This document shows positions 1-9,218 of a stretch of 64,000 nucleotides of DNA, piece by piece. The first letter of the stretch is position 1. Each line of letters begins with the position of its first letter. Source of the DNA: Rickettsia typhi. Its GTDB lineage: Bacteria; Pseudomonadota; Alphaproteobacteria; Rickettsiales; Rickettsiaceae. The notes beneath the pieces were generated by a model, which was given only the letters and a program-made list of their open reading frames with translations, was not told the origin of the DNA and made no database searches. The translations under genes were made by a program, and so were the position numbers. The stretch lies in the NCBI GenBank assembly GCA_945875975.1, contig CAMCMD010000001.1:101001-165000 (forward strand), in the 5' to 3' direction.

Positions 1-1061
1 TGCTTTGATCAAGAGGTCTCTTTGACCCAGATGGCACAAGAAAAAAACTAGATGAGCTACAGAAACTTTCACTCGACCCTAATTTATGGAACGATCAGAA
101 AAAGGCAAGCGGTGCTTTAAAAGAAAAGAGATTACTTGAAAAAACATTAGAATCATATGATTACATCAACGATGGCCTCCTTGAAAATGTAGAGCTAGCT
201 CAGATGGCAGAGGAAGAAAATGACGAAGAGGTAATATCTCAAATCCAATCAGAATTAATCAAAATCCAGGTTATTTCTGCAAAACTAGAAACAGAATGCT
301 TATTTTCTGGAGAAGCTGATGGAAATAATTGCTTCTTAGAAATAAATGCTGGAGCTGGCGGAACAGAAAGCCATGACTGGGCATCTATAATGATGCGTAT
401 GTATCTAAGATTCGGAGAAAGAATGGGCTTTAATACTGAAATCATTAATATCATTTCAGGCGAAGAAGCTGGCATCAAATCGTGTTGCATTAAGTTTAAG
501 GGCGATATGGCATACGGTTGGCTTAAGTCTGAATCTGGTGTACATAGGCTAGTTAGGATATCGCCTTTTAATGCAGCCGGAAAAAGGATGACAAGTTTTG
601 CTTCATGCTGGGTGTATCCTGAAGTTGACAAAAGCATCGACATTGTTATAGAAGAAAAAGATCTTCGTATAGACACTTACAGATCGTCTGGAGCTGGCGG
701 ACAGCACGTAAATACTACTGACTCGGCAGTGCGCATAACGCACCTTCCAACAAATATTGCCGTCCAGTGTCAAAATGACCGCTCTCAACATCGTAATAAG
801 GCGGAAGCTATGCAAATGCTCAAAGCCAGATTATTTGAGCTTGAGTTGCAAAAAAAGAATGAAGAAGTAAATAAACAAAATGCCGCAAAAACTGATAATG
901 GCTGGGGTCACCAAATTAGATCATATGTACTGCAACCCTATCAAATGGTCAAAGATTTAAGAACAAGTTATGAAACAAGCGATGCTGCTGGTGTACTAGA
1001 CGGTAACTTAGAAAAATTTGTTTCCAGCGCCCTAGCTGCAAACGTAAATAAACGAAATTAA
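1..1061 (+). CDS. prfB: Peptide chain release factor 2, 5' end outside window
   Basis: Releases nascent peptides at UGA and UAA stop codons in the ribosome. The open frame continues without a stop from position 24, just after an in-frame TGA, to 1061; upstream residues are read in another frame up to the CTT at 20-22. The stop-recognition tripeptide SPF is at 561-569 and the catalytic GGQ at 696-704 inside SGAGGQHVNTTDSAVR. The visible N-terminal residues (DPDGTRKKLDELQKLS) match the helical domain that follows the frameshift in RF2. SPF rather than PxT identifies RF2, not RF1. The first short ORF, with the start codon, lies before base 1. murD follows within a few bases. Confidence 0.95.
11..26 (+). 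promoter_or_regulatory. prfB: Programmed +1 frameshift site of prfB
   Basis: The zero frame reads AAG AGG TCT CTT TGA C. CTT at 20-22 is followed by TGA at 23-25 and C at 26, the classical CUU UGA C slippery stop. The purine-rich AAGAGG at 11-16 can act as the internal Shine-Dalgarno-like stimulator. Slipping one base gives GAC CCA GAT and joins the long RF2 frame. By established knowledge this makes RF2 synthesis self-limiting: abundant RF2 terminates at UGA, scarce RF2 allows the shift. Confidence 0.9.
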
Positions 1062-1074
1062 TATAGTGCAAGTT

Positions 1075-2421
1075 ATGGGTAAAATGAAACTCAAAAGCCA
1101 ACAAGGAAAAAAGATTGGAATCTTCGGATTGGGATTAACTGGATGCTCTGCATTTTCTGCGTTAGATGAAATTGCACAAACTATACTTTGTTGGGATGAT
1201 TCCCAAGTAAATCGCGATAAATTTATCGCTCAATTTGGATCCTCGCCATTAACGGATATTACTGAGGAAACTTGGCAATCTCTTGATAAAGTTATAATCA
1301 GCCCCGGAATCCCTCCTGCACATACAATTTATTCATTAATAAAGAGACATAACATACTGATATCTTCTGATATAGATCTATTTATTGAAGAAAATCCTCA
1401 ATCAAAAATAATCGCAATAACTGGAACGAATGGTAAAAGTACTACTACGGCGCTCATCGGTCATATTTTACACAAATCTGGCTTTGATTACCATTTTGGA
1501 GGCAATATAGGGTTACCCGTTCTTATGCTTCCAGAAAAAGCTGAAGGTTATGTTTTAGAATTATCTTCATTTCAAATTGATTTACTACAGAATTTTAATC
1601 CATTTATCTCCATTCTACTTAATATTACTGAAGATCATTTAGATAGATATGGGACTTTTGAAGAATACAGCAAATCAAAATTTAGAGCTTTTGAAGGCGA
1701 TGGAATAAAAATTATCGGGATAGACAGCGATAAATCACAAGAATTTTATAAGAGTCTGAAGGGAAAGGGAGAAAGAAAATTAATTCCTATTACCACTAAC
1801 TCAAGCGACGAAGGGGTTAGTTGCAATCCCAAGAAATTGATTGATAACTTCTTTAATCATGATTCTTATACCATTCCAGAACTAAGCTATCTACGCGGAA
1901 AACATAACCAAGAAAATATAGCGGCTTCATTTGCCGCCTGCCGAGCATTGGGGGTAGCTCCATTAGAAATTATTGAACATATCTCTAGTTTCAACGAACT
2001 TAAACACAGAATGCAATATCTAGGTACTAAAAATAATATTAGTTTTTACAACGATAGCAAAGCTACTAATGCAACTTCTGCTGCTTGCTCACTAATCTCA
2101 CTTAGTAATATATTTTGGCTGGCGGGTGGTATTTTTAAAGAAAAATCGCTCTCGCCAATTGATTTTGCACTTAAGAACGTGACAAAAGCCTATTTATTCG
2201 GTAAGGATAAGCTATTATTCGCAAAATATCTTGAAAATAAAGTTGAATATAGGATATGTATAAATATGAACGAAGCATTTGAATATGCAGTAAAAGATGC
2301 TCAAATGACAAAAGAAAACTCAAATATTTTACTCGCTCCAGCATGCGCATCATATGATCAATTTAAAAATTTTGAAGATAGAGGTAACCAGTTTATAGAA
2401 TTATATGACAGTACTAAGTAA
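1075..2421 (+). CDS. murD: UDP-N-acetylmuramoyl-L-alanine--D-glutamate ligase
   Basis: Cytoplasmic Mur ligase that adds D-glutamate to UDP-MurNAc-L-Ala with ATP. An N-terminal nucleotide-binding fold (KIGIFGLGLTGCSAF) is followed by the ATP P-loop ITGTNGKSTTT, then the central domain (VLELSSFQID, NITEDHLDRYG) and the C-terminal domain with FYNDSKATN. About 448 residues is normal for MurD. The frame is open back to a GTG at 1066, but ATG 1075 (or ATG 1084) fits the family better. It lies directly downstream of prfB and overlaps ftsW by 17 bases, suggesting one transcript for wall precursor synthesis. Confidence 0.93.
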   Translation: MGKMKLKSQQGKKIGIFGLGLTGCSAFSALDEIAQTILCWDDSQVNRDKFIAQFGSSPLTDITEETWQSLDKVIISPGIPPAHTIYSLIKRHNILISSDIDLFIEENPQSKIIAITGTNGKSTTTALIGHILHKSGFDYHFGGNIGLPVLMLPEKAEGYVLELSSFQIDLLQNFNPFISILLNITEDHLDRYGTFEEYSKSKFRAFEGDGIKIIGIDSDKSQEFYKSLKGKGERKLIPITTNSSDEGVSCNPKKLIDNFFNHDSYTIPELSYLRGKHNQENIAASFAACRALGVAPLEIIEHISSFNELKHRMQYLGTKNNISFYNDSKATNATSAACSLISLSNIFWLAGGIFKEKSLSPIDFALKNVTKAYLFGKDKLLFAKYLENKVEYRICINMNEAFEYAVKDAQMTKENSNILLAPACASYDQFKNFEDRGNQFIELYDSTK

Positions 2422-3526
2422 CCTGATAAAGCAATGGTGGCGAACTATAGATCAGCAAGCGGTTATAGCCTATGGTATATTAATTGCCTTTAGCTTTATG
2501 TTAGTAACCACTACTAGCTCTGCAGTTGCTGGAAAGATTGGCCTTGTTGACAATTATTTTTCTTCAAGACAAATATTGCATTTGCTTGTTGGAGCTATTT
2601 TTATGGTAGCGTTTTCCTCTTTAGATAAGAAATGGATAAAAAGAATAGCTATTATTGGTTTCTTGTTTAGTGTAATGATGCTAATACTCGTCAAATTTTA
2701 TGGTTATGAAGTAAAAGGAGCGACAAGATGGATCCGGATAGCAGGTTTTTCATATCAACCATCAGAGTTTTTAAAACCATTTTTTGCCGTTGTCACTGGA
2801 TGGATACTTTCGTTAAAATATCAAGAAGGTTTTCCCAGTTTTCAAGTATGCATCTTACTATATGCGCTAGTAGCTCTTTTAATATTAATCCAACCTGACG
2901 TAGGAATGCTGATCTTAATCACAGCAGTATTTGCTAGTCAATTATTTGTCGCTGGCTTTCCTATTATCTGGATTATGGTAGCACTCTTAGCCGGATTTTT
3001 TGGCATTTTCTCAGCTTATTTCCTTCTACCTCACGTAGCAAGTAGGATAAATAGCTTTTTAGATCCAGTGAGCAATGAAAATTATCAAATAAGCAAGTCT
3101 ATACTAGCATTTGAAGAAGGTGGTTTATATGGAAGAGGACCAGGCGAAGGATCTGTAAAGCAGCACTTACCAGACTCTCATACTGATTTCATTTTTGCAG
3201 TAGCGGGCGAAGAGTTTGGAGCAATAATATGCATAATGATTATCGGGGTTTTTGCCTTTATTGTTCTTCGGAGTCTAGCTAGAATTAACAACGAGCAAGA
3301 TAAATTTATTCAATTAGCCAGCGTGGGCATTATCGCTCAATTTGGACTGCAAGCTGTTATTAACATGGGAGTTACCCTAAATCTACTACCTACAAAAGGC
3401 ATGACACTACCTTTTATAAGCTATGGCGGATCATCGACACTTGCTATAGGAATTGCGGTGGGTATGCTGCTTGGATTAACGAAGCATAAAACTTCGCTTG
3501 TGAAATATAAAAACAGCGATATTTAA
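2405..3526 (+). CDS. ftsW: SEDS-family peptidoglycan glycosyltransferase FtsW
   Basis: Polytopic inner-membrane glycosyltransferase that polymerises lipid II at the division septum with a class B PBP. About ten hydrophobic segments are visible. SEDS signatures include QPSEFLKP, the loop LPDSHTDFIFAVAGEEFG (the catalytic Asp region) and GMTLPFISYGGSS near the C-terminus. 373 residues is typical. Its start lies inside the end of murD and its stop abuts the murG start, so translation is probably coupled. RodA is the main alternative; the murD-ftsW-murG order supports FtsW. Confidence 0.92.
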   Translation: MTVLSNLIKQWWRTIDQQAVIAYGILIAFSFMLVTTTSSAVAGKIGLVDNYFSSRQILHLLVGAIFMVAFSSLDKKWIKRIAIIGFLFSVMMLILVKFYGYEVKGATRWIRIAGFSYQPSEFLKPFFAVVTGWILSLKYQEGFPSFQVCILLYALVALLILIQPDVGMLILITAVFASQLFVAGFPIIWIMVALLAGFFGIFSAYFLLPHVASRINSFLDPVSNENYQISKSILAFEEGGLYGRGPGEGSVKQHLPDSHTDFIFAVAGEEFGAIICIMIIGVFAFIVLRSLARINNEQDKFIQLASVGIIAQFGLQAVINMGVTLNLLPTKGMTLPFISYGGSSTLAIGIAVGMLLGLTKHKTSLVKYKNSDI

Positions 3527-4651
3527 ATGAACAATAAAAGTACTCTACCCATAGCAGAGCCAGCCCTCCATAGAAAAAAATCTATAGTGCTAGCTGCAGG
3601 CGGCACTGGGGGACATTTATTCCCTGCTCTTGCTCTTGCTGAAGAATTTGAGAATGCTGATATTGATGTTCATTTGATCACCGACTTAAGATGCAAGAAG
3701 TATCTTCCTGCAAAACAGCAAATTAAACCTCACATATTCGATTTTCATCTTAAAATGACTGGTCTAGCAAATAAAGTAATTTCTCTATGGCGCCTGTCTA
3801 ACGTATGTATCAAGACATTATTACTAATTGGTAGACTTAAACCAGATATAATTATTGGCTTCGGAGGATATACAAGCTTTCCTTCATTACTAGCCGCAAT
3901 GGTTCTACGCATTCCCTTTATTGTGCAAGAACAAAATTGTTTTTTGGGCAAAAGTAACCGTTTATTTGCTAAGTCAGCTAGAATCATTGCTTTATCTTAC
4001 AAAGAAACAAGTAACGTCAGCATTTATGATAATAGAAAAGTAGTTATTACAGGAGACTTAGTAAGATCTTCTATAAGGAATTTGCCTATAAAAAATACTT
4101 TTGATAATGAAGAGTTTCGGCTTTTTATTTTCGGAGGAAGTCAGGGCGCAAAAGTTTTTTCTCAAATTATTCCTGAAGCCATAACGGAACTACTAAAATT
4201 AAATCCAGGCTTAAAAATTCATATCACTCAACAAGTAAGCCAAGATGATCAAAAAGAACTTTCTACAATCTACTACCAATTAGGAATAAAGTACCTTTTA
4301 TCCCCATTTTTTCATAATATGGCAGAAATTTATTCTGAAACTGATCTTGTCATATCAAGATCAGGTGCAAGCACAGTGGCTGAATTAGCAAATGTTGGCA
4401 TTCCTGCAATTTTTATTCCCTTCCCTTATGCAATGGAAGATCATCAATACTTTAATGCAATGGCGATAGAAAATAGCAAAGCAGGATGGTGCTTTAGACA
4501 AGAAGACGTAACAACCCATATTTTAGCTCAAAAAATTTATGAACTAGTTGCTAATAGAACCATGCTCAAAGAAGCCTCAAAGAACTTGTTAAATCGAAAG
4601 AATAATGGCGCTAAGTATCTAGCAGACACAGTTCTTAAAATAATTGAATAA
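3527..4651 (+). CDS. murG: UDP-GlcNAc:lipid I N-acetylglucosaminyltransferase
   Basis: Peripheral membrane GT28 enzyme that makes lipid II by adding GlcNAc to lipid I. The N-terminal glycine-rich loop GGTGGHLFPALALAEE binds acceptor and phosphate. GFGGYTSFPSL and VQEQNCFLGKSNR are typical of the first domain. RSGASTVAELANVGIPAIF and PYAMEDHQYFNA form the UDP-GlcNAc site. The ATG follows the ftsW stop with no gap. The first 15 or so residues precede the usual MurG start, so an internal start is possible although no better codon is evident. Confidence 0.93.
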   Translation: MNNKSTLPIAEPALHRKKSIVLAAGGTGGHLFPALALAEEFENADIDVHLITDLRCKKYLPAKQQIKPHIFDFHLKMTGLANKVISLWRLSNVCIKTLLLIGRLKPDIIIGFGGYTSFPSLLAAMVLRIPFIVQEQNCFLGKSNRLFAKSARIIALSYKETSNVSIYDNRKVVITGDLVRSSIRNLPIKNTFDNEEFRLFIFGGSQGAKVFSQIIPEAITELLKLNPGLKIHITQQVSQDDQKELSTIYYQLGIKYLLSPFFHNMAEIYSETDLVISRSGASTVAELANVGIPAIFIPFPYAMEDHQYFNAMAIENSKAGWCFRQEDVTTHILAQKIYELVANRTMLKEASKNLLNRKNNGAKYLADTVLKIIE

Positions 4652-4731
4652 ACTCACCTTTCTCAGTTGCAACCGACTGGATATTTGTTGTATAAATATG
4701 ATCTGAATCCTTCAAAAAATTAGGCTATCTT

Positions 4732-5397
4732 ATGCTAAAAAAGATGATTATTTTTTCTACATTAGCCATGTTTCTTTCTGCATGCGTAACAGGACCAGAA
4801 GGTTATTTAAAACGCTCTGCCAACAATAAAATCATTGATCGCAAAGGCTTTAAGGGTGGAAAACGTGCTCCTCTTTATAACAAAAAATATATATCCCAAG
4901 CTAAAAAAAATGTAGTTACCGGTGAGTATGAATACGATGAATTTAATGATTTAGAAGAGGATGATTCCGAAGAAGAGAACACTTCGAAAGATAATATCGC
5001 AATGTATAAGGCTATGATAGATCACGATTTATCTCAAGATAGAAAAAATAAGAAAGATTCCAAATGGAGTAAAAACAAAAATTCTTATCCTTCCCTTAGA
5101 AAATCAAGCAATAGACTGAACGATGATGATGAGGATATGCAAAATATGGAGTTAAGAGAAGAACTTAATCAGATAAAATCCATGTTAAATGATACAAAAA
5201 GGGAAATGGCGAACAATAGGTGTCCTGCTATGGTACAAGACAAAAAACAACAACCTGCTACCATATCTACTAATGCTTCTGCGCGATCAACTCAACTCAA
5301 AAAAGACACTTCATCTTCTCCTCAAAAAAAGTCACCTCCGATACTAGATGACAACCATACAAAACCTACTATAATAGAGCCTATTGAATCTTTGTAA
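4732..5397 (+). CDS. Acidic lipoprotein of unknown function
   Basis: A short hydrophobic signal ends in a lipobox (AMFLSAC), so lipidation at Cys18 or so is likely. The mature part is unusual: hydrophilic and mostly charged, with an acidic run around residues 65-85 (NDLEEDDSEEEN) and a helical, coiled-coil-like stretch (ELREELNQIKSMLND). A Ser/Lys/Pro-rich tail follows. No enzyme motif is visible. It may be an outer-membrane or periplasmic structural lipoprotein; similar proteins sit beside murG in Rickettsia-like genomes as far as I recall, but I cannot assign a function. Confidence 0.6.
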   Translation: MLKKMIIFSTLAMFLSACVTGPEGYLKRSANNKIIDRKGFKGGKRAPLYNKKYISQAKKNVVTGEYEYDEFNDLEEDDSEEENTSKDNIAMYKAMIDHDLSQDRKNKKDSKWSKNKNSYPSLRKSSNRLNDDDEDMQNMELREELNQIKSMLNDTKREMANNRCPAMVQDKKQQPATISTNASARSTQLKKDTSSSPQKKSPPILDDNHTKPTIIEPIESL

Positions 5398-5614
5398 TAC
5401 AGATATCGCAGCTACAAGTCCGAAAAGCTAAAATTATAACAATTCTTCATGCAAAACAACGTACGCTTATCGTGACCAAATAAAATTCAGAATGACCTAG
5501 CTGGTACACGCTTTCCAAATACTAACTAAGCGTGAACATCCTATAATTTAACTGCTTTTTACTATCGTGTTTTCAGACATCTTACTCCTCATTACTTAAA
5601 AAATATTTATTTTA

Positions 5615-5642
5615 TTGACATATTTACTAATGTCGTTATATT
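5615..5642 (+). promoter_or_regulatory. Predicted sigma-70 promoter for the 96-residue gene
   Basis: TTGACA at 5615-5620 and TATATT at 5637-5642 are separated by 16 bases, close to the consensus. The predicted transcript would start near 5649. An AGAGG ribosome-binding site at 5671-5675 lies five bases before the ATG at 5681. The 283-base gap since the lipoprotein gene otherwise shows nothing recognisable. Confidence 0.6.
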
Positions 5643-5680
5643 AAATAACATATAAAATTAAGATAAAATAAGAGGTTTTT

Positions 5681-5971
5681 ATGCAAGTTACAATTAATGC
5701 AGGAAATATTTTAACAGTAGGCCCTAATGGAAATTTAGTTAATTTAGATCAATTAAATAATTTAGAAAAAATAACAATTCACCCTAGTGGAGCTATTAAT
5801 ATAAATGGCGAGCTTATACAAAACAATACTTTACACCCTATTATCTGGGATTTTAGAGGAAATGATAACTGCAACCCAATTTTTGATAAAACATTTCATG
5901 ACTATGATGATCATGATGGAAATGCCCCACTAATAGGAATTGCTGAACTACCATTAGTTGAAGCTTACTAA
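5681..5971 (+). CDS. Small orphan protein, unknown function
   Basis: A 96-residue protein rich in Asn, Ile and Asp, with no signal peptide or membrane segment. The first half (QVTINAGNILTVGPNGNLVN, ITIHPSGAININGEL) has alternating hydrophobic residues and glycine turns, suggesting a small beta-helix or beta-sandwich. The second half is Asp/His-rich (DKTFHDYDDHDGN), which could bind metal. A near-consensus promoter and a good AGAGG ribosome-binding site support expression. A strong hairpin follows the stop. I do not recognise the family. It is not an operon partner of phaC, which is convergent. Confidence 0.55.
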   Translation: MQVTINAGNILTVGPNGNLVNLDQLNNLEKITIHPSGAININGELIQNNTLHPIIWDFRGNDNCNPIFDKTFHDYDDHDGNAPLIGIAELPLVEAY

Positions 5972-5988
5972 TTATTGACGCTCTTCAT

Positions 5989-6020
5989 GTGGTGTATAAA
6001 ATATCTATTTTGTACACCAC
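5989..6020. terminator. Hairpin between convergent genes
   Basis: GTGGTGTA at 5989-5996 pairs with TACACCAC at 6013-6020, and the inner AAAAT/ATTTT extends the stem to about 14 pairs around a short loop. It lies between the ends of the 96-residue gene and phaC, which converge. No clear U tract follows on either strand, so it may be a bidirectional terminator or an mRNA 3' stabiliser. Confidence 0.5.
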
Positions 6021-6035
6021 AGTTACTAATATATT

Positions 6036-7787
6036 TTACCTTTTCACGTAGCTCCCTGGGGCTAGTTCAATAAGATCTAAGTTATTATAGTCAATAGATT
6101 TTTCTAGTTCTCCACTATATCCAGTTAACCATTCTTTCCACCCATTCCACCATGACCCTTGCCGCGGCAAAGCCGACTGGTGCCAAATTTTAGAATCTTT
6201 ATCAACATTCTCACCAATAACATAAGAGTATTTATTGTTATTTGCTGGATTCACTACACCAGCAACATGCCCAGCATCAGTTAAGCAGAAAGTTTTATGA
6301 CCAGACAGTAATTTATAACCATCATATACTGCGCTCCAAATAGCGATATGGTCGCCTTTTGCAGCCAAAGAGAATGAAGGTATATCGATCTGAGAAACAT
6401 CTATCTTAGTATTTAACATTTCAAGGCTATTGGGCTGCATGAGCTTATTATCAATATACATATTTTTTAAATAATAAATGTACATCTTCGCTGGAAGATT
6501 GGTAGAATCAGAATTCCAATACAAAATATCAAATGCTGCTGGTGCCTTACCTAATAAATAATTATTTACAAAGAAAGACCATACTAGATCATTAGCTCGA
6601 ATTAAACTAAAGCTATTGGATAAATATTTTCCGTCTAAATAACCCTTTTTATTTACGTCTTGCTCAATCATTGGCAATGTATGTTTGTTTACTAATGCAC
6701 CGACTTCACCAGGATTAGAAAAATCTATCAAAGTAGTTAAAAACGTAGCGCTAGTTATTGTGTCATCCTTTTTACTCTTTAAATAACTCAAAGCAATAGT
6801 AAGTAATGTCCCACCAATACAATATCCAAGGGCATTAATCTTATTAAACCCGAGTTTTTTAATTTCATTTATTGCATCAAGCACTCCTTCTTTCAAGTAA
6901 TCCTCAAAATTCTTGTGAGCAAGCTTTTTCTTTGGATTAATCCAAGAAATTAATAATACTTGAAAATTATTATCAACTAACCACTTAATTAGCGAATTAT
7001 TTTCTGAGAGATCAAGTATGTAATATTTATTTATCCATGGTGGAACAACAAGTAATGGAATTGCATGAGTTTTTTCTTTTGGTTGGTAACAAATCAGCTG
7101 CATAAGATCATTTTGATATATTATCTTACCTTTTGTTGTTGCTATATCCTTACCAATTTTGAAGTATGATTTATCGGTAGTTGATACATTGAATAAATCC
7201 TTAGATTTTTTTACATCTTCAAGAAAATTTTCCATACCTTTGACAATATTTTCTAGTCCACTTTCGAGGGATTCTTTTATCACTACAGGATTACTAAATG
7301 CAAAATTTGTTGGAGAGACGGCATCAATAAATTGCCTAGCAGAGAATTGGATGTATCTTTTACTATCTTCATCAAGATCATATTGATCAACACCTTTCTG
7401 TATCCAATCTGAGGTAATTAAATAATACTGTTTTATAAAATCAAAATAGATATTTTGACTCCACTCTGGGTTTTGGAATCTTCTATCGATCAGCTTTTCT
7501 TCAGTAGCAGGTTTATCTTTCTCTTTGCCAATAAATTTGCTAACTGAATCAGTAATTAGTTTTTGAAAATTCTGCACATATTCTAGATTTAAATCAGTAA
7601 ATTTCTCTGGATGTTCAATAATTTGTTCAAATACTTTAGAAGTGGCTTCCTGGTATTTTTCATTAATGGAGTACTTCAAAGGAGCTACAAAATTCTTATT
7701 ATTTAAAATATGAGTAAGAATTTCCTGATAATAAACTCCGGCTTTTTGACAATTCTCTAAGAATTCATCACTAGTTATTTTATGCAT
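6036..7787 (-). CDS. phaC: Poly(3-hydroxyalkanoate) synthase, class I type
   Basis: Polymerises 3-hydroxyacyl-CoA into PHA granules. The lipase-like box GYCIGG puts the nucleophile at Cys323 (codon 6819-6821). The Asp region AAKGDHIAIW and the His in LTDAGHVAGVVNP complete the catalytic triad. VPPWINKYYILDL is the typical start of the alpha/beta hydrolase core, and GSWWNGWKEWL is the usual tryptophan-rich C-terminal motif. 583 residues fits class I. No phaA, phaB, phaR or phasin is adjacent, so the precursor supply must be encoded elsewhere. It faces away from the membrane protein gene behind it only by 53 bases and could be co-transcribed with it. Confidence 0.92.
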   Translation of the reverse strand: MHKITSDEFLENCQKAGVYYQEILTHILNNKNFVAPLKYSINEKYQEATSKVFEQIIEHPEKFTDLNLEYVQNFQKLITDSVSKFIGKEKDKPATEEKLIDRRFQNPEWSQNIYFDFIKQYYLITSDWIQKGVDQYDLDEDSKRYIQFSARQFIDAVSPTNFAFSNPVVIKESLESGLENIVKGMENFLEDVKKSKDLFNVSTTDKSYFKIGKDIATTKGKIIYQNDLMQLICYQPKEKTHAIPLLVVPPWINKYYILDLSENNSLIKWLVDNNFQVLLISWINPKKKLAHKNFEDYLKEGVLDAINEIKKLGFNKINALGYCIGGTLLTIALSYLKSKKDDTITSATFLTTLIDFSNPGEVGALVNKHTLPMIEQDVNKKGYLDGKYLSNSFSLIRANDLVWSFFVNNYLLGKAPAAFDILYWNSDSTNLPAKMYIYYLKNMYIDNKLMQPNSLEMLNTKIDVSQIDIPSFSLAAKGDHIAIWSAVYDGYKLLSGHKTFCLTDAGHVAGVVNPANNNKYSYVIGENVDKDSKIWHQSALPRQGSWWNGWKEWLTGYSGELEKSIDYNNLDLIELAPGSYVKR

Positions 7788-7840
7788 AGATTAAATTTAA
7801 CTCCTTCTGGACTGATAAAACTATCAATCTTAATTTCTTA

Positions 7841-8989
7841 TTATGACAATCTATATTTTCTAAAAAGATAGACATAGTAAATCAATAAACTGAACAATAC
7901 AAAACAAATAGAAATTAGAAAACCATTTTCACCCAATGTATCTTCGGCAGTATCGATCGTTATATAACCACAATAATATCCCGAGCAACATCCTAATAGG
8001 TATAACGAGATAGACGAAACAAGGTTAATTTCATCAAATTTCTTGGTTATCACAAACAAATTACCTACAACAATTATTGAAATCAGTAAACCAAATATAA
8101 ACCAACCAATCAACCCTAAAACTTTATGCTCTGCCCAATATTTCATTGTAACAAACAAACTAAATGATAACCCTATACAGCATATATTCACCATGTGAAT
8201 ATTTACTTTTTTTATGTATAATATCAGTAAACTAACAATAAAAACTATCAACGCGAGCATATAATGCCGAATACTACTATCTACAATAGTAAATAATTGG
8301 TCTGTAATTGAATAAATATCATATCCATCAATTACGACCATAAGTATATAAAACAAAGAAAATCCACAAATGATTTCTAGCTCCATATTTCTTACAACAC
8401 CAGAAAAATTGTAATCGGTTGTTTTTATTTTCTTCTTAAAAATGGGATAACTAAAATTAATTAAAACAAGAGTTCCTATCAAAATTACGTTAGCTATTAC
8501 TAAGCCTTTTAGCCCCTGACTTGTGATAATAAAAAATTTAATCTCATTAAGAAAGATAGATATGCTACTAGCCAAGCAAGTACAAATGAGCGTAAATTCA
8601 CTACTAAGCTTAGTGTCACAAAGAATATACAAAAAAATCGTACTACCTACTACCGTGTAACTTGCAGAATACAAAGAAAAATAAAAGAAGTTTGTTTGAC
8701 TAGTAATATCACCGGAACTAATCACAATAATGCTAAGAAAATACAAAACAGCTGCTAATATCATACCTACCTTCAAAGAAATGACTGTAGAGAACATAAG
8801 TAAAAAAATTGCCGCCGCGATATATCCTAAGATCTTATAGTATTCTATTTGGTCATATTCGGTAAAAGATATTTCGTAATTACCCAGGTGCGATGTTAAA
8901 AATGTTTCATTTGTAGCGAGTATCACAAAATATACAACAACACAGGAAAAGTAAGTAAAAAAAGCAGGCATCCTATTGTTCTTTGTCAT
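7841..8989 (-). CDS. Polytopic membrane protein, possibly MFS-like, function unknown
   Basis: 382 residues with about eleven or twelve hydrophobic segments, short loops and a positively charged cytoplasmic loop near the middle (PIFKKKIKTTDYN), a layout like a reduced major facilitator transporter. The usual MFS loop 2-3 motif (GxxxDRxGRR) is not evident, so the family is uncertain. It lies 53 bases upstream of phaC on the same strand and the two could form a transcript. I see no substrate clue. Confidence 0.6.
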   Translation of the reverse strand: MTKNNRMPAFFTYFSCVVVYFVILATNETFLTSHLGNYEISFTEYDQIEYYKILGYIAAAIFLLMFSTVISLKVGMILAAVLYFLSIIVISSGDITSQTNFFYFSLYSASYTVVGSTIFLYILCDTKLSSEFTLICTCLASSISIFLNEIKFFIITSQGLKGLVIANVILIGTLVLINFSYPIFKKKIKTTDYNFSGVVRNMELEIICGFSLFYILMVVIDGYDIYSITDQLFTIVDSSIRHYMLALIVFIVSLLILYIKKVNIHMVNICCIGLSFSLFVTMKYWAEHKVLGLIGWFIFGLLISIIVVGNLFVITKKFDEINLVSSISLYLLGCCSGYYCGYITIDTAEDTLGENGFLISICFVLFSLLIYYVYLFRKYRLS

Positions 8990-9218
8990 AAATATTGTTT
9001 GCTAATCGCCTATTGTTGGTATATAAATTTTACTAGTCAAAGGCAACAGATTTGCATCGTTTCCAATTAAGTAGGAAAAATATTTAGTTGCAACTAATGA
9101 GCGTAAATCTAATAGCAGAATAAATAAAGCGAATGAATATGATTAATATGTAATTTCTCGTTTTACGATGTATGTTTGCCTGACTTTAAAGTAAATAAAT
9201 ATATTTATATGAGAAAGT

